From contig NW_024041150.1 in NCBI RefSeq assembly GCF_014851395.1, positions 52,433,779-52,497,778 on the forward strand: a DNA stretch of 64,000 bases, read 5' to 3'. A program made the position numbers and the translations under genes. Every line of letters starts with the position of its first letter. Positions within the stretch are counted from its first letter, which is position 1. Source of the DNA: Micropterus salmoides (Eukaryota > Chordata > Actinopteri > Centrarchiformes > Centrarchidae). Below the pieces are notes generated by a model. That model was not told where the DNA came from. It worked only from the letters and a program-made list of their open reading frames with translations, and made no database searches. Below are positions 56,431-64,000 of the stretch, in pieces.

Positions 56431-56590
56431 GTCTGCAGTGGGGAAGCATTTTAAAATGTCAGAGAAAGACACAAAAATTGCCGTTTGTAGACACTGTTCT
56501 GCTGAATTGTCTCCTAGCACATCCACACCATCTGTGGCTGACATCTTAGAAAAAGCAACAAATGGTCTGAGTGTTTGTCACTCGTTTCTG
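56431..56590 (+). pseudogene. BED zinc-finger remnant of a hAT/ZBED transposase
   Basis: From ATG 56431 the frame reads MSAVGKHFKMSEKDTKIAVC, then RHCSAEL, then PSVADILEKAT. K-x-F...C-x2-C is the first half of a BED finger. The His half is deleted between SAEL and the SVADILEKA segment that normally lies after the finger in hAT transposases. A stop follows at about 56605. No DDE domain remains. Confidence 0.65.
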
Positions 56591-56605
56591 AGACGTCGAT
56601 TAAGC

Positions 56606-57429
56606 TAGCCGCACCTAAATTTGGCGTGCACACATATTCAAAACTGAAACGAACCAGAGAGAACTGCCAGGCAGGTTGGAGACTTTATCCTGTCAGTTTC
56701 TCTATTTACAAAGACAAGTGTGTGATTGTGAGAGTCCTACCTGAAGAGAGGCTGTGAAGTCTTCATTTACGCAATAGGAGAACCACATACATTATTTATC
56801 AAATTGGGTTGGACTTGATGAATTTAGCTCAAGGATACACATGTGACAACGTCCGGTTTTAAAAATAAGGTGTCCATGCAGGATGGAAATAAGATTAATT
56901 GGATTATATTCACAGAAATTATAAAACATAATACATGTGTACTCCACAAAATTAAATTAGGTTGATTGAGGATATGACAGTTTGTTATAAAGTCAATGTG
57001 ACCATGGTCAAGGGGGCAACTGAAATGGAAACATATAGATTTTACCTACATCCGGGGTCTTAAAAGGTAATAAACCAATTTTGTGGCTGGTTTTCTTACC
57101 TACACACACACTGCCCCCTCAGTGACCCATCCATCACCAAAAGCTGTCATCTTGGAGGAAACTACAGTGCTGTTGTCCTTTTGCGCTCTAGATGCTGCTT
57201 TAAGTTCATCATATTGGATTATTGTTTCTTATTTCATGGGCTATTTGGGATTTTTGAGTATATATAGCATATAGAGCATATATAGTAGCCTAGTTTTGAA
57301 AAAGAAAGTATTACATTTTAAGGGTCCAATAGTTTGATGTTTCATAAGGCAATGAGTAAGTAAACCTGTTACATATTTGTGATCTCAGTATTGACCAAAA
57401 TAATTAGCAGCCCTACATGAACATTTAAT
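56606..57429. other. Unresolved, with an LTR start scrap
   Basis: At 57008-57065 AGGGGGCAAC is followed by TGAAATGGAAACATATAGAT, matching the start of the LTR-like unit at 41127. The rest shows no recognised feature. Confidence 0.4.
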
Positions 57430-57675
57430 TTAATTCAGGAAATTATAGAACATTTGTTGTTTGTAACAGCTCCTCTGCCTTCTTTCTGTACAGGCTAATG
57501 ATTCATTCATTACATTTTTTGAAAAAACTTTTGAAATGGTTTTAAATTTGAGTAAGAGCGCATTATGACTTGTTAAGGACTCAAACTCAAAGTTTAAGAC
57601 TTGGGACTCGACTTTGGACTTGAAACTTGACTCGGACTTGTAAAACGATGACTTGGTCCCACCTCTGCAGAAGAC
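57430..57675 (+). mobile_element. hAT-like MITE, right part
   Basis: Matches 15640-15765 and continues to the right terminus TTGGTCCCACCTCTGCAG, preceded by ACTTGGGACTCGACTTTGGA-type repeats. Complements the left part at 15594. Confidence 0.6.
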
Positions 57676-58837
57676 AACAGGGAAAATATAAACAACGTTT
57701 GGCTAACTTAGCTGGCTATTTAGCTAACTCTGTGCCTTTTTTATTGAAACATTTTCACCTTTTCATAAAGCCGAAGCGCTCGTCAGTGTCACTTTTTGTG
57801 ATCAGATCTATCACAGCCTGAATGGAGCGGGACAAAAGTTTGATGTGCTACAGCAAACTATTCAAAAGTTGAAATCGTTCTGCATAAATAGTTATGATTA
57901 CTGACGAGTTAGTAGCCTACTTAAAATTAAAGTTGGAGACTAACTACCATGCAGCCTAGAGCATTTTTCTTGAACAAGTTAATGAATAAAAAACAACCCC
58001 AAAATGAAACTGCAGTAACTGGAATTAATATTATAATAGTGGTAAACTGTATTCGATTATAATGAATATAGTAACATTAACAGTATACTTGTAAAATATT
58101 ATAGATTCATTTATACTAGCTGATGTAGATTTAGCCAGAGCCAGGATGCCATTGTGCCAATATGTGCTCCTTCTAGCCGCCTCCTTTAATCTTTAGGATG
58201 CAGACAGCAGCAGCTGATCACAAATGTCTGTGTGCTACACCGCCTACACTACCAACGTTATCATCACTCTTTTTATTCTCTTCAGCTTTGTTCCCTTCTG
58301 GGGTTTTTGAATTATGTTGTATTGATACAGTAGTTGATGAAAGACTGTTTACTTTTACAGTCTCAAAATCAATTTATAGTAAGTTAAAGGTTCATTATGT
58401 AGTTTCTAGTGGCTTCTAGCAGTAAGGGATCAGATTGCAACCAACAGTTCACCCTTTCCACATTTATGCCTGAAAATAAATTACAACTATGTCAGGTAGT
58501 TATCCACTGGTCAGTGCATGCAAGCAAACAATATCTACTTTGAAACAACTAAAACACAAAATCACACTGTTCACATGATTTTCAGTAATGTTGCAAACAT
58601 AAACGTCATAGCCGATTTAAGACAATGGATTTTCGCAGGAAATTTGACCAGTTCTTCACAAAGAAAACAGGCTATACAGACTGAGAAGGTTGGTGAATGC
58701 CTCAGCTTTTAGAAGAGATTATAACCTGGTCACATATAGGCCATAAAAATTTGATTGAATATATTTAAATTTCACAATTCGCGGCCGTCTTATAATACAT
58801 TAAAAAGGTCTTACAGGTGTTGTTTTACTTCAGGATA
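57676..58837. other. No gene recognised
   Basis: 57795-57850 resembles 13705-13755 of the gene A intron (ATCACAGCCTG..AAAGTTTGATG). Otherwise AT-rich sequence without recognisable coding or RNA features. Confidence 0.4.
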
Positions 58838-59632
58838 CTTGTGTATATACCCTGTATATGTACTTTTATTAATCCTCTATATGTCATTACTTATGTTCTT
58901 TGTCATCTTATGTGATGTTATAATTTCCACTAAGTGTACCAGTGTTTTGATATAATGACCTTCTGTGAGATTGTTTTGTTTCATGCTTTCCTGTGAGAAA
59001 GGAGTTTCCACTGTGGTTCAAGGCTGAGAAAGGCTTTTCTGTTGGACTCCACAATAATTCTCTAGCATTAAATGTCTTCTCTGTTTCTCTGGGTCAGACT
59101 CTCTAACAGCCCTCTGGTGTATGAGCTCTGCCCTTCAGCTGAATCACTCTGTTATTCTTACTTTAATAAATATCACAAAGACACCTGTTTGTTGTAACGT
59201 CTTTATTTTTAATTTCTTCAGAAGGAAATTTACCATTTCCACCACAAATCAGTAGGCGTAACCTCAGACGGCCAATCACACGTACTGTGACATGTTGTTC
59301 ACCATCATCCCGTCAGGTCTATGAGGGCGCTGGGTTGAAAATAAATCTATAAAGTTTTATAAATTACTCTCAAAATTGGTACCACAACCTGGGGCTGCAT
59401 TAAGGCTGCAGTATCAACGAGCATCAGTTCTGCTGTCAATATTGGAGACGTTTGTCTATGATGATCTTGGTAAAGAAAGATTTTTGGTTTAGAAACACAA
59501 ACAGAACAAAAAGACGTACAGCATCAGAGACAGTCACAGACGTCACTACATAGATCTGAAGATCATTTTCTTTCTAACCTGCTCTGACTGCAGGAAATGA
59601 ACCTTCCCGTCTCCATGGTGATGACCCCACCA
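58838..59632 (+). mobile_element. LTR-like unit (5'-truncated) plus leader
   Basis: 58838-59220 matches the LTR-like unit at 41165-41512 and ends TTCTTCA. 59221-59632 continues as the leader seen at 1140-1532 and 19501-19893, including CCATTTCCACCACAAATCAG and GAACCTTCCCGTCTCCATGG. This is the longest version of the family in the window. Confidence 0.55.
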
Positions 59633-60770
59633 TCAAAATGTGATAGTAAGTTACTTCGTATCTCATCAGGGAGTGTGGAATTTTTTTTTAACATTAAGAT
59701 ATTAATTATATGACGTTTCTGTTATTTTAATGTCTCATTAATGTAAAAGCAGGATTTTACTGCTGTAGTTGTTGAGCTGGAGCTCGTTTTGTATCAGAGA
59801 TTTTCAGTAGTAGAGTCTGGTGTGGAGGATTTATATCGTGTAAAAGAAAAACTTATAGTAATAATTGTATAAACTGTTGGGAGTTTAATTTATAACAAAA
59901 ACTATTTTAAATACTAAATGTGAACTCGTATGTGTTTCTAAGTAACTAAAGCTGTCAGATAAATGTAGTGAAGTAAAAGTACAATATTTCCCTCTGAGAT
60001 GTGGAGTAGAAGTAGAAAGTAAAGTACAAGTACCTGAGTGTTGTACTTGAGTACAGCAGTGTAGTAAATGTAGCTGTTGTGTTAATGTGAATGTTTTGTG
60101 AGGAGCTCTCCAGTTTGTCCTGAGGGACGAACAGACTGACAGTGACAGGAAGCAGCCAGCAGGAGGCAGCAGAGGAGCTTCAGTTTGTTCAACAGATGAT
60201 AGTTTTCACTTTAAAGTCACTGGAGGAGCAAACTGTGTGCAGAGGGTTTGTGTCCTGTTACCTTTAATAGAAACAACCAGTCCTGCTATAATGGAAGATC
60301 AGCAGCCCAGTAAGGTTGTTGTTATTCACAGATTTTAACAGCACAAACATTTTACATTTCACGCTCGTCTGACAGCATCTCATATTTATTGCGTTCAACT
60401 TGTTCCAGCTCTTCAGTGAAGTTCGGCTATATGATGTCATCACTGAGTGAGATATTCAAACCAGATCCTCCATGTTTTTATGGCTGCACCGTTCCATCAA
60501 ATGGAAATATTCTTCAGATAAACTTCCTCAAAATAAAATCTGGAAATTCTGTGGCTGCTATAAGATCAGACTGTATGTGGCCCGAATATGATCACAGACA
60601 TGTGACTGTCACGTCAAATTAAACCGAGATGTGGGGAAAACATGTAAACATTTATAGGCCTATCAGGTTTGTGTTGCTCTGTTGTACTCTGTGTTTTAGT
60701 ACCTGCTGCTGCCACAGAAAAGAGATCCTCCACAAATATTATTCCCAACTACCAGCATTTATTTATTAAG
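59633..60770. other. No gene recognised
   Basis: 59970-60070 (AGTAAAGTACAAGTACCTGA) is a common fish hAT-MITE-like repeat. A 77-residue frame at 60389-60622 with a few Cys shows no family I can name. Confidence 0.4.
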
Positions 60771-61749
60771 TGAGCATCACATCAACATGTTGTTGTTATA
60801 TTTCTAATTTCTTCTGTATTAACGGAGACTAAAGAGGTTTGCAGGCTACATTCACAACACACAGTTTTCCTTCAGTGGCTTTGTGTTTGCATCTGTTTGG
60901 GCTGCTCATTAATGCAGCTGAATAGCCAGCTGATGTCCACATGTTCAGCTCTCTGCCTCCTATTCAAGCTGATCACCTGAAGAGAGGTGAAAATGTGCGT
61001 CAGTCGCCTTTTCAAGCAGCTGATCCCCATTTGAATAGAGAGCCGACCTGGACAAACACACGATGGCCCGTTAAGTGAACAAACAGCTTCACTGTCATGT
61101 TAATGATGTGTTTGGACTCTCTTAGCTGCCGAGAGAAGCAGCAGATGTTTGTGAACAAACTGTCTGTTTCATCTGATTTCACCATTTAAACAGTAACCGT
61201 AATATAGCTACTCCTTTGTGGCCCGGGGAGAAAGTCCCAGAATCCCTTCAACAATCCTGCAGTTTAGTGACTTGTTGAGTTAGAGGACACTTTAGAAACT
61301 TTGTGAAACGCTGTCTACGACTAATTCTTAATGATTCTGCCTTCCTGTAAATTCAACATTAAATGTAACACATGAAGTTATTTCTGTCTTTGTTGTACAA
61401 AAAGCTTCAGCAGGATATTTTCATGAGCCTCTGATGTGATAATAACAAGCGCTTCATTAAAACTCTGCTCTGTGTGAAGCACACTCCCTCATACACATCA
61501 AATATGATCAGCTGGTTTCAGGAAACCAACTAACTAAACTTCATCTTCTGCCTGAAATCAAGGAGCCATGTTTCTAAACGGCCTTAGCGACAGTAACTAA
61601 GGGGCGGGGCGAGACGCCGTGACATCGCGAGAACACTCCGCGGGATCCCGCAGCGCTCCTGTATCTCAGCCTGAAGAGCTCCGAGACCAGAATCCAGAGT
61701 CAGTCCAGGACAACACGGTCCACCAGTCACAGCGGAGACCTGCAGGACG
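60771..61749 (+). promoter_or_regulatory. Upstream region, promoter and 5' UTR of zinc-finger gene D
   Basis: Aligns with 3208-3888 of gene A, except that about 290 bases (61160-61450) are absent there. It has the same GC box (GGGGCGGGGC, about 61600) and ATCGCGAGAAC. Conservation of both motifs between copies supports a TATA-less promoter. Confidence 0.55.
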
Positions 61750-61818
61750 ATGGAGAACCAGAACCCGGACCACAGGAGCCAAACAGCAGCCTCGTGCTCC
61801 GATAGCACCGATGTTCAG
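61750..61818 (+). CDS. First coding exon of C2H2 zinc-finger gene D
   Basis: 23 residues (MENQNPDHRSQTAAS to SDSTDVQ), donor CAG|GTCAGT at 61818/61819, phase 0. It differs from exon 1 of gene A by two residues. Its finger exon should lie to the right of the window. The sequence after the donor matches 3958-4025 and then 11196-11425, the intron of gene A without the transposon nest. Confidence 0.7.
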
Positions 61819-62592
61819 GTCAGTGTTCATGACTTCATCACGAGACTAAAGACACGAGGAAGAGTCTCGAGGGTCCGTGTATCATCCGTTCATTCTGTTG
61901 TTAGAGATCAGAGCCTGAAAACCCGCTCCAGGGTTTGTGTTGACGTGGTTTGATTTCCAAAGTGTCTCCGTGGTTCCTGTTTTCATCTTGAAGAGAGGAA
62001 GCTGAAAGAAAAACTCACGAGCGTTTCTCTTTTCTTTGTGCTGTGACTGTCGGCATTTTCCCGCGTTGCGCATGCGCGATGCAGCACTTGTCATGGCGGA
62101 GCGCGCAGAACAAACAATGATCCGTCTGATTGATCTGTGAGGAGGATTTCATGTTAACTTCACTGCTGCTTGTTGATGCTTGTAGTTTCTTTGCAGATAA
62201 TTTTGCTTTTGGGTTGGTTGGTTTTTGGCTGCCAGGGCCCAGGTTGGCAGGATTATTCCAGTGTTGCTGTAACTGCTCCACTAAAGTTCAACTCAAATAA
62301 CTTTCTGTTAGGAGCTTGATTTGTGCTTGTGATTGAAAACACATCACATCTCTGTAGTAAAAGGTTGTAAGTAAATAAGTTGGAAGATAAGTTTGTGATC
62401 AGTTATTGTCCTGAGGGATGAGTCAGCCTTTCTATTGGCTGGTTGTTGACTAACAGAGTTGCAAAGTTAAAAACCAGCTCCTGTTTTGGAGGGTTTGAGG
62501 TCAAGACAGTTCTGCTGTCCATCTCAGTCTGTAGCTCTCTTAGTGAGTTAGTGGTGTCCAGTGTTGTCAGAATATTGAATGTATGTTATATC
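61819..62592. other. Intron 1 of gene D
   Basis: 61889-62130 equals 11196-11425. 62552-62590 is a remnant of the duplicated intronic block (GTGTTGTCAGAATATTGAAT), into which the L2 below inserted. No gene. Confidence 0.6.
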
Positions 62593-62659
<67 letters not shown>

Positions 62660-64000
62660 CCTTATTTGTAGAGCACTTTTCAAAAACAAGTTACAAAGTG
62701 CTTTAACAAGTGTAAAGACTAATACAAAAAAGATAAGAGCATGAAAATTTAATATAAAATTAGTAAAATACAATCATATAAAAGGGATAAAATAAAGTCA
62801 AATAAGATCGGGAAAAGCTCTCCTATAAAGTATGTTTTAAGAAGGGACTTAAAAGAGTTCACTGACTCAGCCGACCTGATTTCCTCGGGCAGGCTGTTCC
62901 AGAGCCTCGGGGCCCTGACAGCAAACGCTCTGTCCCCTTTAGTTTTCAGTCGAGACTCTGGAACAGACAACAGACCTCTGCCCGAGGATCTCAAGGTACG
63001 TGCTGGTGCGTATGGGACTAAAAGGTCAGAAATATAACAAGGCGAGAGGCCATGAAGAGCTTTAAAAGTGATCAATAGAATTTTAAAGTCAATTCTAAAA
63101 CATACTGGGAGCCAGTGTAATGAAGCTAAAATAGGAGTCATATTTCTTCGTTCTGGTTAAAAGCCTGGCAGCTGAGTTCTGGACAGTCTGGAGTCGATCA
63201 GTAGATTTTTGGGTTAAACAGGTGAAAAGGCTGTTGCAATAATCCAGGCGTGATGAGATGAAGGCGTGTAAAATGGTCTCGGTGTCCTTAAAAGTTAACA
63301 TAGATCGAATTTTAGCTATATTTCTAAGTTGATAAAAGTCGTGGAGGCCAAGGAGTCTACTGAAGCGGCCAGCACTGCGACCGACTGTGGGAATGGGACC
63401 CAGAGATAAAAACGGACTTTCCACACTGCTTTAAAAAGTTAAGAAGACGGTTAAAATCTAATTTTGTCAGCTCAGACTGCCGAAGAGCTGTGTCATTTGT
63501 TCCCACATGGACTATCACTCTTGTGATGGAGGACGGGAGCGACGGCATCAGGTCCTGGAGTTTTTTTTAAAATGACAGCCGTGGTGGCACCGGGGAAGCA
63601 GCGAGTGGTAGCGTTAAAGAAACAGATGTTTCTGGTTATGGAGTCACCAATTATTAGTGTGGTTGGGGAGAAAAGAGGACGAGGAGATGCTGGTTGTTGG
63701 GATCCAGAGCAGGACTGAGCAGAATCTGCTTCAACACTGCGTGCGGACTGAGGATGGAGTGTGTGAGCTGCCGAGTGTTGTGTTGGAGTAGCAGTAACAG
63801 ACCTGAGAGAAGGGCTACCCGACGGTGCAGGGTAGAGACGGCCTCCGGAGCGTCTGAGCACAGCCTCCTTCAGGATCCTACGTCGGGAAGCGGAGGTTTT
63901 TGACCGGGATGACGGCCGCCGATCAGGCCCGGCGGCAGACCGGCGGCCCAGTGCAGGAGATGTAGCCGGTGGAGGAGATGCAACAGTGTCGGCAGGCACT
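62593..64000 (-). mobile_element. L2-type LINE with large internal deletion
   Basis: Starts (3' end) with a 67-bp (TAA)n run at 62593-62659, then the conserved 3' UTR and RT C-terminus to about 63337. There it jumps to the ORF1 esterase region: the sequence equivalent to 48703-51366 is missing. ORF1 then continues to the window edge with GDSITRN and HVGTND motifs. The join fuses GLHD to FYQLRN in frame. Inactive deletion derivative. Confidence 0.88.

Noticed and set aside
60389..60622. 77-residue Cys-containing frame near gene D
   Set aside because: No recognisable domain or splice context; too little to call a gene.

Overview
The window is vertebrate genomic DNA, most probably from a ray-finned (teleost) fish. 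Evidence is the dense mix of L2-type and other LINEs, an intact Tc1 element, PIF/Harbinger, hAT-like MITEs, Ty3/gypsy, Penelope-like and retrovirus-like LTR pieces, widely dispersed fish repeats, and intron-containing C2H2 zinc-finger genes. There are no operons or bacterial signals. The best candidate host genes are a small family of tandem C2H2 zinc-finger genes; almost everything else recognisable is mobile DNA.

Zinc-finger family. Three short first coding exons (3889-3957, 25142-25234, 61750-61818) encode 23-31 residues ending in a conserved Ser-Asp-Ser-x-Asp-Val-Gln, then a CAG|GTCAGT donor, all phase 0. Three terminal exons (14480-15139, 34785-35645, 55195-55953) begin right after a TATAG acceptor, also phase 0, with a basic linker leading into 7-8 good fingers. 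I read gene A as 3889 to 15139, gene B as 25142 to 35645, gene C as a terminal exon with no visible first exon, and gene D as a first exon whose remainder lies beyond the window. Shared blocks around and inside the introns (12.7-13.3 kb, 43.4-43.9 kb, 62.55 kb; 13.76-15.26 kb against 54.64-56.1 kb) show that the genes arose by local duplication.

Layout. 1-2525: an L2 3' end joined to an LTR-like leader and an L1-like LINE fragment, nearly identical to 18373-20889. 2526-3025: a 500-base gap. 3.2-4.0 kb: promoter and exon 1 of gene A. 4.03-11.19 kb: a 7.2-kb nest of transposons in intron 1 of gene A, with the empty site visible in gene D. 14.5-15.1 kb: fingers of gene A. 15.8-19.4 kb: 5'-truncated L2. 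22.3-23.3 kb: minisatellite of 35 units. 25.1 kb: exon 1 of gene B. 26.1-27.7 kb: intact Tc1. 30.5-33.8 kb: LINE flanked by gypsy fragments. 34.8-35.6 kb: fingers of gene B. 37.7-42.5 kb: decayed LINEs, MITEs and an LTR. 45.2-53.0 kb: a Harbinger element split by a nearly full-length L2. 53.1-54.6 kb: another LINE. 55.2-56.0 kb: fingers of gene C. 56.4-60.7 kb: hAT, MITE and LTR scraps. 61.6-61.8 kb: promoter and exon 1 of gene D. 62.6-64.0 kb: a rearranged L2.

Limits. Family assignments come from reading protein motifs and repeat structure by eye. LINE clade names, LTR boundaries and repeat names are tentative. Small indels next to the gap suggest poorer sequence quality there.
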